Part shown: in pieces, positions 42,190 through 57,100 of the stretch | Layout: each line of letters opens with the position of its first letter | Position numbering within the stretch: position 1 is the first letter of the stretch | From: Cloeon dipterum | Lineage: Eukaryota > Arthropoda > Insecta > Ephemeroptera > Baetidae | DNA: 64,000 nucleotides | Direction: 5' to 3' | NCBI RefSeq assembly: GCF_949628265.1 | Contig: NC_088787.1 | Location: forward strand, 18,404,501-18,468,500 | The notes under the pieces: generated by a model | Seen by the model: the letters and a program-made list of their open reading frames with translations, nothing else | Database searches by the model: none | What the model was told of the DNA's origin: nothing | Program-made: the position numbers and the translations under genes

Positions 42190-45100
42190 AAAAAGGTTGA
42201 TTTTTCCCATCAAGTGTCAATTATTTCAGCCAGTAAATTGGATGGAGGGTCGTTTTATATTAGAATTTTCATTTAATTCCTTTTCAAGATGATGAAGAAG
42301 GCTTTGCAGCGAGTCATGCCGGGCAGTAATTGGCGAACACTACAGCTTTGAACTGTTTGATAGGGTTTATTCCAAGAAAAAATATTCAAGCAGGAAAATG
42401 AGTTTTTTTTAATAATATTTGCTCGCAATTTTCGTGCCTAGAGCTTTTTTACTCCTTGAATTTTTTTCGCTTTAGAAACACGTATTTCTTGATCAATAAA
42501 ACACGCAGAACTGGAGTGTTTTCCTCTCATAGTATATATCTCCCAGCGGTTTGATATATAGCGATATCATTGGGTCGTACCTATAATTACGAGAAAATTC
42601 AAGTGATCGTAGAATTTGCCTAAGTGGGAAAATCGTGGTTTTCTCAGTGGCAGTTTCGACCAAACAGTACCTAGATTCAGTGATATAGTTTCATCAAGAT
42701 CCTCAGACCTCTGTCAGAAATATGTACCTTTCCTACACGACATAGGCTGCTTTTTTAAAGACACTTCTTTGGAGTACCAATAATGGTTGCCTGTTTGTCA
42801 ACTCGTTCAGTTTAAAACCCGTCGATTATCATCTTTTAAAATAGCCTAACTCATCGTTAATCGTGCACAAAACAATTAATCGCAGACGCCGTCAAGAGTA
42901 AAATTAATTAAAGTTTATCAAATTAAGATTGTTGAAAAGTGGGAGTTGCATAGTGCGTCTGCATAGTGCAGAAATATATAGGTTTCCCCCAAAGGTATTT
43001 TCCCGGGCAAACATCCCAGGGGATACATTTTTGAAAATTACTCCTTGTTTTGTAAATTAAGTTTCGGAAATTTGTGGACAGCATTTCTGAGAAAGGGCCT
43101 TAGTAAAAATCCCTAAACCCGTAGTGCAGGATTAGAATCGGGGGCAGTTTTTTCTATTAGACAATAGTTTCTAGTCAAGGGCTGCTGAGAAGTAGGCGGC
43201 GCGGTGCTATTTTCTGATTTCGCCTCGTACTCTGCGGAGGCCGAGAACAACTGGGGAGGTGTGTGTGTGTGCTGCTTGTGCGAGTGTGCACGCGGAATAT
43301 GAGCGAGCGGCGCCGAATATACACTATCTGCATTATGTGGGATTACGCCGGTGTCACCCTATTAAACTGAAATAAGTAGCTGAAGGTGGAATTTATACAC
43401 GGAGTCGGTGTGGTGCAGCGCCGCGAGCGGGCACAAAATCAATTCCGCCTAAGCTCAGAATTAATGAGACTCGGATAATAAATATTGCTTAAACACGCGC
43501 TGCCAGCGGCCGGAATTTTCCACTTTTGACTGCGTGCCGAGCTGCTTGCTGCCGATGATGTATTCACTTAATATTTGCAGCGTTAATGCGAGTTACGGCA
43601 GGGATTTGCCCGCTGAAATCCCGCTCGCATCCACTCCATATTAAAAACATTTGCGCGCTAATGTGAAGAGGCGCGCCAAGGATTACGAGTCGTCCGCCGC
43701 CACCATCAGCACCACGGGGCCGAAAACTCGTTTGCAAAAGCACCGCCGCCCAGAGATGCTCTTTTTCGCCCGAATTAAAACGGCCCTTCAACTTTTATGA
43801 TGTGCGCGCGTGTGTCGTCATTGTTTTGCGGATCAGCATGTGTCTGTCGACGCTGCCTTTGTTCCTCGCAAATACCCAGCACCAACGCCGACACTCGCGT
43901 TGCGAATGGTTTGCCTCGTCTCTGGAATCGGTTTTTCACTCTTCTTTTTGACTTTCGTTAATTGCAACACTTTCTCTTCAAAACATTTTACTGCCAGGCA
44001 TCGGCTTACATCTCATTCTAAACCTCTCATGCAGTGTTTCACCCGTTCAATTTATATTTTAAAGTTGGAAAAGAAAATTTAACCTTTGCCTGTATTGGAC
44101 ACCTGTTTTCATAGTTTGGATTAAACAAGAAGTTTCAACTACAGCAGCTGTACGATAAATACAAATTCTGCATTTTTACTCCATTCTATGCCAAACAGCA
44201 CGTTGAAAAAAGGAGAAAAATTAAGACAAACGTTTATCGTCAACAAAGTTTTTGTGGAGTGGAAAAACGAACACAGGCGTGCTTCGTAATGACTTGAAAT
44301 CGCAAATAAAGCATGATTTCAAACACTCAACTTTCTCTGATTTTATCTGCCATCATGTAAATATTTACCTTTAAATTTGATATTTTTTATGTTAGCTCAG
44401 TATACAGCTCATTTCTGAACTTCTTAGGCTTTCAGTCTACGCTATTTTCTTTTGTGGTTGAAATTAGTCGTTTTCAGAGATAAAAGCGTTATTACACTCA
44501 TAAGGGTAAATTTTATATTGCTTAAAACAGTAAATAAAGTGGTCCACTAACTGAGACGTGCATTTTTATTTATTTTTTTTTATTCCAAACATCCATTAAT
44601 AAGAATTCTGCGTTTTTGAATCTTCTTGAAAATAAAGAGAATAAGAAAATAATTTATTTTATGAGGATACAAATTTGTCCTCAGTATCGACTTGCTTAGT
44701 TCAAACTCAATATTTTGATGCAACTATTTCTCTTTTTTTTTCTTTGGTAATTTTTGCCTAATGCAGTTGATTTATTTGTTTTTAGACAATTTCATTTTTT
44801 AAATTCATAGGGGTGATTTGTCAGTTGGCATCTTCAGAGTTTAGTATAAAAAATCGATTAGCTTGAATTCCAAGTTGATTAAAATATTTAAATTTAAAGA
44901 GCAAAACATTAATTGTTGAAGTTAACAAAAAAGTATATTATTAATATCCCAATTTCTAATTGATACTATAACTTGTTTATGAATTCTCTGCCACATTTGG
45001 TTTTTCTGAGAAAGAAATCGACCAGTTTAATTTTAAACGAACAGCTCCAAATTTTAATTGGGTTGACTGTATTTTAAGTGTTTAGAGAGGAAAACGTGCG

Positions 45101-48100
45101 TATGTTTGGCAAACTGTTTTATTATTATCCTTGGTGCGGGTGACTCAAAAGCCTTTTGTTTCGCCCAATAAAAGCAAGCGTCCGCGCCGACTCTCAGTGC
45201 GCAGAGACAAATTTTGCAAACGGGAACCAATTTGGCAGGTGAAATATCCATCGGTGCGTCCGTCGCTCGTTTCTGCTCTTTGTCATTGTGTCGAGCAATT
45301 TGGCAAAGCCAGGCGTGGTTGTTTACGAACATACACACACTCGCCGTGCTGCCTCTGGCTGGCTATGGCTGCCGGCCTCGCCCGCCCGCCCGCTCTGGTT
45401 TTGTGTCAAATGCACTTTGATTGAGTTAGCCAACCGCCGGCTCTACGCTACACTACATTTATATGCATGTGGCACAATAATAAATTATTAATATTTCCAG
45501 TGCACCTGCCAACACTCCATGGAGAGGAGAACTATCCAATTGATATGCAGTCGCCGGCGTTGCTAATAATTTAACAACGCGAGAGTGAGGGTGGCAAACA
45601 CTCGGCCGATTGCAAATTATCGCGCCACATAAAGCTAATTGCAAAGTTGCTTACCCAGTTTTGTAATCAGATTATCGGGTGCTATTTATTTGTGCTCGCT
45701 GAACGGTCGTGTTATTGTGTTTGTCTATACCTGCACCACATACCGAGAATGACTGCCGGAAAGCGGTACTCGCGGTTTGAATTAGCAAAACCACGAGTAA
45801 ATTTTTCAGCGTTAGCTTTATTCGTTTGTTTTGTAACAGCTATTCTCATGTTTAGTTTTAAGTTAATGAAACATTTTGTTGATTTGATAAAACTACTGAT
45901 TATATACCATATTGTTTTTCATATTGTATGTATAGTAAATAAGCCTGTCATAAATACGTTCTATATTTTGCTGTCTTATATCATATGATTTATATCGTAC
46001 ATTAAAAAAAATCAGTACAAACAAATGATTACAAGGAGATGAAAAGCGGTTCAATATGAGTATAACTTTGCAACCCTTTGCCTTTTCCACCGAAAATTTT
46101 TCAATCTATTTTATTTCAACTTGTCTTGAATATTTAAAATAAATAAAAAAATGCGTACGTAATACTTTTAAAAAAATCTAAATTTTCATCCCCAACAATA
46201 AAATGCTACCCCCTTCAGATAGAAATTCTGTTATTTGGCTTGTTCTCTGAAATTCGGAAAATTTGTTTAGCACTGGCAAATTTAGCTGACAAAAAACATA
46301 GTTTGCGAGGCAAGTCGAGGCAAGTCGAGCAAAATACTTGGTTTCAGCGGCGCTGGAAAAAGCTGTGATTCGGGCTCGCTAATTGACGTGCACCACTGTT
46401 GCCGTAGCTAGAACGAGCCGGCAGCAGGGGCGGCGGTGGCAGCGGCTGCCTGCCTTCAGCAGACGCAAACCGTTTGACCGCAGTGACGCGGTGTCATTTT
46501 TCCTCGCCCGCAGCACCGCACTATCGACGGTGGCAGCGGCAGCGGCGGAAAATCGCGGCTGCCGGCTCCTGCCGATTGTTTCCCAATATCTCCATCAAAT
46601 GGGCCGGAATGAAAATTAAGTAAGTCGAACGCCAAAACCTTTCACGCCAAATGCTGCCAGAGCAATAACACTCCACCAATGCCATTTTTTCCAGCTGCTG
46701 AAACGCACTCGTGTGGCAGAAAATTCGTACGCAAGAGAGCATGAGGCTGTGAAACGTATATAGGGGTCAAACTTCTCAGACGCTCAAATTTTACCATACA
46801 TTCGAATTGATAAACCTTTAAATTAACTTGATTTTATTATTTTAAACTAAAATTACCTTGTTATTTTTATATTGGTATATTTTTTACACCTTTTAAATTA
46901 TTGGAGAAGTTAACGTGAAACTAACAGCATTACAAAACTTATGGCCAACCTTAGCTGTCGTAAAGTATTTCACGGAGAACATTCATGCACAAGGAACTGC
47001 AAGGAAGCAAGAAAATAAACTCAAAAGCTTAATGATCAGACATTTTTTCTGCACTTTACTGTCTGCTTTATTTAACAAGTAATTTCGCCCCTCGCAGCAA
47101 AACAGTTACTGATATTGTCAAGTTTTCAGTTGACCCACATTCCTATTCTTTCAAAAATTATATCGACTGCTTTTTCATAGCCCTGGAAATGAGAAAGAAG
47201 GAGGGAAAAGGGACACCCATTTAGGCCGACGCATTTTATTCTGGAGTGCGAGCAATTACACTCGCGGCGTGCGCAAATAATGAAGTGAGCGATAATTAAA
47301 GGCAGGCGGCTGAGGACATGATGATGTCCATAATTGCAGCAGGGGAGTAATGGGGGCTGCGGGGCGGGGAACGGGAAGCAGGGGCCTTTTCGGCGGAGCG
47401 CAACGCTCGAAAGCGTTTTATTCTCGTATGCTCGTTTCTTTTGTGCGCTCTCTTGCTGACCATTTCGCTGAATAAAGGCTCTCTGCCGCGGAAACTGTTT
47501 CACGTTTTAACACTTTTGAAAATAAAGGAATGTAAATTCTTGTGATATGTATGTATACGCAGGACTGCTAAATTCAAACATCTGTGCGCTGTACACTAAA
47601 TATAAGGGAGGAAAATTCTTCCATTTGCAGAAAATAACAAAAAACTTTTCAAAAAACTTTTGGATTGTTTTGTTTATTGATAATTGTGGTCTAATATTGA
47701 ATTCCTAAGATTGTATTTCGGCTAGAAAAATGCATTTTTGGGGATATTTTCAATGCGGATTGAACTCGTGTTGCAAATATTTATCTTGATGACAAACCAG
47801 AAGTATCCATGCAAAGCATTCAAAAATTTGCACAGGGTCTGGAAAACATAATATTTTGCATTTAAAAGATTAACAGGAAGACTTATTTCGTGGTTTAGGC
47901 AAAAATTGCCGATTTATAACACAAAGGGATACCTGCGGTTTATTCTCGTGGCTGATTTAAACAGCTTGAGGTGCAAATTGAATAGTTAAGATTTAGTCTA
48001 ATTTCTGAATAAATGAGTTTGACGTATTTTAGTTGAATATTGATTTAATTCCTCAGTAATCCATTCCACTTGTCTGAATCCTATTTGCAAATGCACGCAG

Positions 48101-51100
48101 AGCACTGGTTGAGGTCTACATTTTATCAGATTTGGTCGTGGCTGCCTCGTTCTGAGCCTCGTCACAGCTAAAATCGATGTGAGAGGCGCGCAAAACGAAT
48201 TAAACGCAGATCCCGCAGATAAAAAGCTCGGGAACAGTGCGCGCACACGTTATCAAGGCATGAAATTAGCCAGCGGCTTGCGGCACGCGTGCACTGCGCA
48301 CCGCTCCACCGGGCAAACAGGTGAGAAGAAAAGCAGCTCAGCGAGCGTGCGAGCCGAGAGTGCGAGGAGGCGATGATTGGTGTTGCGAGAGGGCCGCCAC
48401 TCGATTAAGATTTATCTCGTTCGCTTTTGACACTGATGGAGCTGCCAAGTTGTTGTTCTGCAAACCACGCTCCATTAATCGCGCGCCACCGGCGTCGTGA
48501 CACTTGCACCCCCTTTCACCCTCGATTTATTTGATATCTCGTGTAAAGGTGACTTATTTTTGCCGTCCGTCCGCCGACACCATTTATGGGCTCTCAATAG
48601 AGTTTTCCGCACGACGTGCACTGCAGATCGAGGAAGTTGCGTTTATGTTGCTCGAGACACGTCTTACTTTCCGACGAGGAAAGGATTTTTTAAACATATT
48701 TCGTGCAAGTTGCTATCGGCACGCCTTTCTGTATTGTTCATTGACCTCTGGTAAATTTAAGAAAGTAAAATTGTGATTTAAGCCTTGTTCGCTTTAATTT
48801 CCAGCACTCTCGCGTGAGTTGGCAAGGCCGTTCGTTTTTGTTTGTTCATCTTCCAACGCCGAGTGTTCCTCCATTCACCCCGTGAAATGCATCTGGCGCA
48901 CTTTGTAGTCGGCGTGCCTGGCAGAATCCATCATTCAAGGCCGGTGTTATTGCCTCTTGAGTGGAACATCACGTGCCGCCGGCCCCTCAAAGGCCTCTCG
49001 GGACTTGGCTCATTATCGCATTGAACGCTTTGCTTGCGCCTCTGCCCCTGCGTTGCTTAATTAAATCCCTGCCTTCGCACTTCCCTCGCAAAGTGACCGA
49101 CGGCCGCGATTGAGCGTGCTGTATAAATTATCAGAGGTAGCTAGGCGAGGCGGTGTTATAATTTTTGGGATGAAGACCTTCTGACCCTCGAATCTCAAAG
49201 CGTTAATGAAATTTTTGTAATTGTCTAATAGGAGCTTTTGAGTCATCAACAAAGATTTTAATTAAAAATCTCCCCTTATACTGTACTTGGTTCTCAACTA
49301 GGAAAATCAGTTGACCCGAGAAAAGAGGCAAATAAATGCCACATTTTAAATTTTCCCTCAAGAATTTAACAGGCTCGGAAACTCGGAAATTTGGTTCTTT
49401 TTCCCAGAAAGATGTAATCTTTAAAGTTATGGCCAAATAGATCTATCTAAATAATCGCAGTTTTGTGGTTAATTCGATTAATTTAATATCAATAATGGTT
49501 AAAAAAAAACGCTTTTTTGCTTAAACGTTTTCGTGTAAAAATTGTATGCTTCCAAATTATTTAAATACATTTAGATCCATTCTCGAGCAAAAATGATTTT
49601 TGTAATTGACTTAAACTTGGTTGAGGAAATGCAATGCCTTTTGAAGTAAAAAAGAAACGAATTGCCCTGCTCGTTTGTAAAAAATTCTTGACCAAGTTTA
49701 CTCCTGCCTCGTGAAGAATGTTATCTTCAGCTCCCACGAAAAATATTTATTTCTTGTGATTTTAATTAAATTCCGAGAAAAACTTTTTTATTTTAAGTTC
49801 AGAATTATCCCCCAAAATCGTTGATATATTAACCGAGTTTTAGAAATTAGAATAATTTGTTTTTATTTATTTAAGACATTGGCCTTCCTGCGGTCGAGAT
49901 AAAACTCCGGTTAATAACTAACCGGCTGTAGAGTTTAGTTTTGTATAATTAAATAGAACATAATGTGTGAAAAAAACAAAATGTTTAGAGCTGATTTTCC
50001 CGCAGGAGGGGCCACATTTTGGTTTTGATTTATGCAAGATACAATTTTCCGCGTCGTTTGCATCGTATCTAATTACGCGTGAGTGGGAAATCGGTTGTTT
50101 AATGCCAGAAGCAGAATTACGTTTTTGCGTCCGACGACGCGAGCGGATCCGCAGTGGCTGCGAGAGCCGCTTTTTCCTTCTTGCGTTGCCGTTTTGCTAA
50201 TCCTCTTAAATGCACCGGCAGATTGTTTGTAATTGTTGCTTCAATATTTAACACGTTCTTTCGGAGGAGTCGCGCTCGCCGTGATTCTCTCGCTCCCTCT
50301 GGCAGCCTCCTCCACCCACAGCCCACAGCGAGAGCCTGATGCTGCGCCTCGCGGTGTTATGCATAATTGATTCGGCTGAAAAAGAGGAAGAAGAGAGTTG
50401 CCTCTTCGCCCGCTCCGAGCCACTCTTTTCTTATCTAAATACGAAATAAATTTCCACTCCTCCATGACACGCTCAGTCCATTAAAGCCAGCAAAACTTTC
50501 AAACAGCAATTAACACCAGCAGAGCAGTCGGAGGGAAAAAGCAGACGGCCCGAGTTCTGCGCTGCCTAATTAAAATTGCAGCACCGATTGATAATTCAAG
50601 TTATATGAATCGATCGTGCACAAGAAGAATTTAATTTCACACGATCGACTATATTTCTTAACAATAACTAACGTATAGTATTACTTTGCACAAACCAATC
50701 AAAATTATATATGACACAGCAATTTTCTTTGAGCATTTATTTTTATGTGAAAGGCCGAATGAGTGTATACACTTAATCTTTTTGTGGAAATTAAGTGTGA
50801 CTTCAATATCTAGGTCTGACGTTCAAGCACCATATATTTCAGGACCACCCATTGATTTTGCGAATCTGGTGCTTCGACTGCAAGTCACAATTTATTGTTT
50901 ATTTGAAATAAACTAACTGTGCATGATTAATTGGGATGAAATTAGGTTTGTCTTTATTTTCTAAATTACAGTTCATTATCACATCAATTATTTGGAAAAG
51001 TAATTTATCACTCAATTAGAATAAAGTCAATTTGGGAAGAGATAAATCGTATCGAATGTTCTGGAAGTTCGGTGAGTGCAGAACAAGCGTGGAGATTCTA

Positions 51101-54100
51101 CTATTTACTACTACTAGGTGTCTGGAAGTCTCCAGATCATAGGAGCGAAGAGAATCATCACATTGTATAATAGTTTCTATACGAAAATATTTATAGTAAA
51201 TATGTCAGTGAAACGTGTGCGTGTTAAAAATGTCTAAATCATATGAATAAATTAATCATTTTAAAAATGAACTATAATTATGTTTTTGATTTTTGCAAAA
51301 TAACTACTAATAACATATTAATTAAGCACTAATACGATTAATTAGTATTATCTCATATTAATCTAAACTGTATTTGAGAGAGTAAAAAACAATATGAGTT
51401 TGCTCTCATTAAAGCGCTGTGCAATCCAAAGATAGCAGTTTAATGCGTCTACAAAGGCAAAAGGAAATTCAGCCGCCTCCTCTTCTGGCTGTTATCGATG
51501 CTCAAAGTTTAAATTAAAAAGCCAAGGCAAAAGAGGCAAGGCAAGCGAGCATATTATTAACCTCGACCCAGCCGGGCGGCAGGCCTCTTCCTTTTATTTA
51601 ATATAAATTTATCCAAGAATTCCATCTTGTTCTTGCGGCTCTTTGTGAAAATATTTAAGGGCTTGCAGATATGCGAGGAATTTCGGCTGCACATAGTATT
51701 TTAGCGAAATTCAAGCGGAGAGAGGAGGATTGCGACCACGCAATAGCAACGCGGCGCAGTTTTATATTGAGTTCAGGGCTCGTGGCCGCGCCAACTGATA
51801 ATGTGACCGCAAACCCCCCATCGATGTGAATAAATTTGCGAAACGCCGCCCCGTCCCCGGCGAATAGCCCAGCGAGGCACCCGGAAATATGTATTATGGA
51901 AGAAACGGGTGCCGAGGGATGGAAAAATATCAAGTTTAAGATGATGTTATAGTGCGGCGCGAGATGCTATGAAAATCTATGGCAAGTGCGTTGCGGTAAT
52001 TGAAAACGGGAAGGCGAAACTGCCGAGGCAATTTCGTCGGTGAGGGGAGCCGCGCGTATATTTGATCTGAAGAAAAGTTGGCTGATCTATAATTTAAATT
52101 TAATTATAGCTCCATTGTTTGCACTCGGGAGGATATTAACCTGTTGTTATTATTATGCTTTCTCAAAAAGTAGAACTCGACGGAAACAAATAGCAGAACG
52201 GCTCTTTTGTATATCAAGATGCGCCCTTTCTGTATTATGCGTAATCTTTAGTTCGTTGAGTGCAAAATAATGACTTGTCTCTATAAATAAAAAGCTTTTA
52301 TCTGATAATTACAAGTTTTTTTTCATTATATTACTTGGAATCAATTAAATTATTAAGTAGGTTTGATAAATGGTCATTGCTTGATGTGGATTTTAAGAAA
52401 AGATTGGTGGCTCAATGTTGATTAAAAAATTACAATAAAATCGTAGCTGTTTTGACACCTCATGCCATGGATCAGGGGTCCTTTTTAAATTTCAAATCAC
52501 TATAGCTGTTGAAAATGACTGCCTGCATTAATTAGCAAGAGAAAAAAGAAATTAGGTATAATACTCTAAGTCTTCTTAAAGCCCCATAATACTCACCCAC
52601 ATTCTTGCGGCACGACTCCCGCTTAAAAACTAAAAACTCAATAGCATAGCAATCCACATAGAGAGTAGAGCAATTTTTGCAGAAGTTAGTTTAATTCAAT
52701 TTCCTGTTTTGAGATTTTTTACATCGAAAAATAAATTTGATAAATTCACTTTTCCCTTGAAATTGCAAATCACGCGTCCGTGTTCACAGTCCAAGGTACC
52801 TCTTTACAAAGCAATCGAAAAATCCCTACAATGAAAATAAAAAGCAGTTAACAAAGAGAAACATAAACTAGTATTTTTTTCTGAACGTGTGACAAAATTC
52901 AAGATAGACATGAACTCGTTTTACGGAAACGCCGCTCGTTCGCAGAAAAGCTTAGCCAGCGAGTCTCGAAATTACTTTTGTGTGTAATGGAGAACGTCAG
53001 TCGGCAAAATAGATGTCTCAAAGGCGGGAAATTAGTTTCCAGGGAGTGACACACACGCCTCACAGGAGGCAGGAAATGCGTTTTGCGCGCGTCAATAATG
53101 CATCGACACGTACAAAGCATGGCCAAGAAGGCCGGCCGGTGCCGTAAAAGCGAAAATAGTTGCGGAGCTGACGCCGACGTGAATCGCCCTGCGACAAATT
53201 TAATTAATCTCGCACGCGGCCCTCTGCATGTACTGGTTTAAATAATTTTTCTTATTAAACTCCAATAAAAACAAGTGTAGCGGAAGTGAAAGAGAACGAG
53301 CGGGCATTCTGCAGACTCTCCCTCAATGCGCTCGCTCTTTGTCAGGCTGAATGGCGATTATTTCTTTCGCAAGGCAGAGCCCAGCAGAGCGGCGATAAAG
53401 GCAAATCAGTATTTCGACAGCAAATGGAAAAAGAATGAACTTGAACTTGCAATTCGTTCGCGCCATCACTTTTGGGAGCTGCTAATGTACAGAATCGATT
53501 CTGTGCTGGCATGCGGAGCACAGCTCAGCTATTGTTTCAAAAGAAGTAAATTGAAAAGCTTTTCCTCAACCTTTGCGTCACGTTTAAATTTTTCGTAAGA
53601 GATATTGAAGCTCCCTTCAACAAGAAAGTAATTATTGTTCACTTTTTCACGACAAAAATGCTGAAAATATAAGTAAAGATTTATATCTTGAAATCGGCAA
53701 AATATTTTAATTTCTTAAATATATAACAACCTTTTTTCAGAAGGAAACTCACTGAATCGAAACAAACTTCGGAAAAATAAATGAAAGGAAAACTCCTGCT
53801 TATTCATTGGACTATAATTGTAATAAAAGTAATGTCCTCAATATAAAATGACATCTCCTTATCACATTTTCTACATAGCTTGGCTGTCAGATATCATTCA
53901 AAATCTTGTCAAAAAGCCCGTCAAAAACCTAATCAATCTCGATATTTAATGCAATCAGTTCACAAAAGGTCTGATTTTGTGGCAACAGCATGATCTGATA
54001 AAAACAATTATCATGTTGAAAATTGCAAAGCGGTTCCAACCTTTTTTCATGGAAAAACATTATGGATATTTCTAGCGCACGAAATAAAGATCGAGTAACG

Positions 54101-57100
54101 GCGGTAAAAATGGCGGGGATAAGGGTGCGAGCCGCGCTTCCATCGAGCAACAACCAAAGATAATTGGCCTAATTAAAAAGTAATGAGTGGAAACTGATTG
54201 CGCGCGCACAATTAAGGGCTGCAGTGGAGTTTAAAGGGGATGGAAGCGCGTAGCAAGTGCCGAGATATTTCATAATAATATTACAGCCCGGGTGAAACCT
54301 TGCCAGCTCACTGTTTCAATCAGGGGTGCGCGTATCTGAATGCCAGATTTGATAATAAAATTGTGCCACTTGACACACCGGTGAAAGAAGAGGCCACAAG
54401 ACTGACATTTCGTGCGCAGCGTCTTCACTAATTGAGTTAATATGCCTCCAATGGGTAATTCAATCCATCATCCAATGACAAATTTGCATTAAAACTATAA
54501 GCCTGCTTTGAGTAGATACTCAGCTCTCATATTGAAAGGGCGCGGATTACCCGCAACAAATTGGAAGAGAATTCTTGCCTTTCTTTCCAAGAAGGAGAGC
54601 TTTTGCGCCGAGAATAACTTAGCGATTGAATTTCTTTTCTGAGCTGCAAATGCCAAGGCAGAAACATTGAGTTCTTTGTTGGAACAGAATCGCTGCAGGG
54701 GTTTTCCGGAGAGATCTGTGCATAGTGAAATTTCAGGTTTCCCAGTACATATATTATGTTCTCCAGATAGATGTTATTATAGTTGGGAATTTTGTGACGC
54801 CATGCCGCAAATATCCTGTATAGCTGTGAACGCAACATGATCGTCCACAATATATTTACTTAACCTTTGGCATAAACGTTGTAGAAGGAAAGATTTTGGT
54901 ATAGATTACACCGGTAAATGTTATTAAAGGACATTGTATACGTTGACTTAGCATAGTTCTTCGTGCGCTATGGACAAATTTTGAGAGGTTGTGCATCGTT
55001 GGGTTTTTTGGAATCGGCTGCCATGGGGTTGATTCTGGCGATGTCCTTGAGCGTCATCAGGGCAACAAAAGTGGCGTGTCTTTATTCTTAAAAGCTTTAT
55101 CAGTACGACGTCACGATCTACTGACCGCTCTCTTCGTCCATTGTGTCAATGTGCCGTCGAGAATAGAATCTCATGCCTGTTGGTGTCCTATCCATTCGAT
55201 ATATATGTAATACCCTCTCTATCTCATTTGGGTGATTTGGAGGGAACAAAAAGATAGTATTTGTTTGTGGCTCATTGCGGCGAGACATTGCCTACGCAGC
55301 TCATCGTTTTTGCATTTCATTGCTTGCCTTTTCTTGCTCTTTTTATAAATTATGTAGTTTACTTTGACATTTAATTGTTCGTCGAAGTTTGACATACAGA
55401 TGAGAGAGGTGCTTATGCAAAAGGGGAGACGTCTGTCTTGGTCCACAACTACCTCTGCTCTCGCTTGCCTTTACCATTTACAATTCTAAAAATATCTAAA
55501 TACTCAGCATGAATCAGTTCTTCATAATAACGCATATTATATGGCGTAAGTTTTAACTCAAAAGTCGGTTAGAGGGGTATTCTTTACCCCTGAAAAGTGT
55601 TGCCCGCTAAAGCTCCCAACGGTACGCAATTTTTAGAATTCGTAACAGAACATATTCAATTGTTCAATGTATAAAATTTGAAGCGAATCTTTATTAGGGA
55701 AATTTTTGAAGATAGAACTCACTTATTCTTGTGTTTTAAGTGCAAATCTAATTAAAAAAAGATTGCAATTTCTGACTGCCATTGTCTGGTTGTGTAAACA
55801 GACCCCTTATATGAGGTCTATTTAAATAAAACTTTATTTTCTTACTAATTTTTAACCCTCAGTCGATTATTTTACATTATAAAATATTCATGTGTCCCGA
55901 GGCCATTTGATTAATTCGAATCCAATATTATGCCGCTATTCAACGCGGCTCTATCAGCACGAAAGTGTTTTTTGTGAGCAAACACAATCTAGAAAGCAAC
56001 AGAGCAAAACCTCGGAGACGCCAAGAAAAAGAGACAAATGGTCGTGTGCTCCCTTCTCGCCAACACAAGTTAGGAGATAATCTGGCGAAACCGCTGTGCA
56101 AATTTGCCCGCTCCGTCTGATAAGACCAATACGGTCGGGTACAAAAGAAGCTGCGAAACGACGGTGCAGCTGTTGCTCGCCGGCTGCGATCTGATATCGA
56201 CCAGCACATCGCCGCAGCCAAAGTGCAACGGGCCATAAACGAGATTCACGTGCATCCTCCAGCAGCGCGTCTTTTTTTTGAAAATATTTGAGATTCCACT
56301 CAGTCACCGAGCGCGGGCTTGGGTCGATTTTACTGCCAGCGAGCCACTTTTCGCCTGCTTTATGTGCGCATAAAAATGGCCCCGCGACTATCAGGCAGAC
56401 GCTTGCTCCATTGTTTACGGATTATACGTACACACACACACGGAGCGCGAGCCGCTCATTCTTTTTGCATGCGGGGATGAAAAGCTGCTGCTTTCGTCAC
56501 CGGCTCATTTGACGGGGATTTGCCCGGTGAAAAGCAAAACCGCGCTGGCCGAATTAACTCATTTTCTCACTAAACTGGCTGCAAGTCGTAATTGTCGCGC
56601 GCGGGCGAAAGCTCCTCGTAAAATTTTCCAGGTGGGCGGAGGGAGGAGGATGATGTGGGTAGTTTGCCAACTTTTGCCGCTCTACCTTACTCTCTCACGA
56701 AATTCTGCACCACTTGTTTATTTTTGAGAGTGTCTAATGACACGCCAATTTGCTGCATGTGAATTTAGCCTTCGCAAAAGTAAGCGTTTCAAGAGATTAG
56801 ATTCTTTTATTTTTGCAAGAGCTATTGCACCTTAAAAAGACGTGCATTCTAAAGAAAATTTATATTTGTAATTTGTTTGCACAGATTTATTTTTTGTTTT
56901 ACGAATATTGTACTCAAGTTTAAAAATAATTAATGAAAACTTCAGTTAAATGACTACATTTGATAATTTGAATAGAATTTCCAATCAAAAGATACAAATT
57001 TAATGCTAAAAGTCGATAAAACGAGCTAATTTGATAAAAAAAAACTTATGAAAATACAGAGTAAACGTGATAAATAATGATAAATAGCAAATGGTTATTA

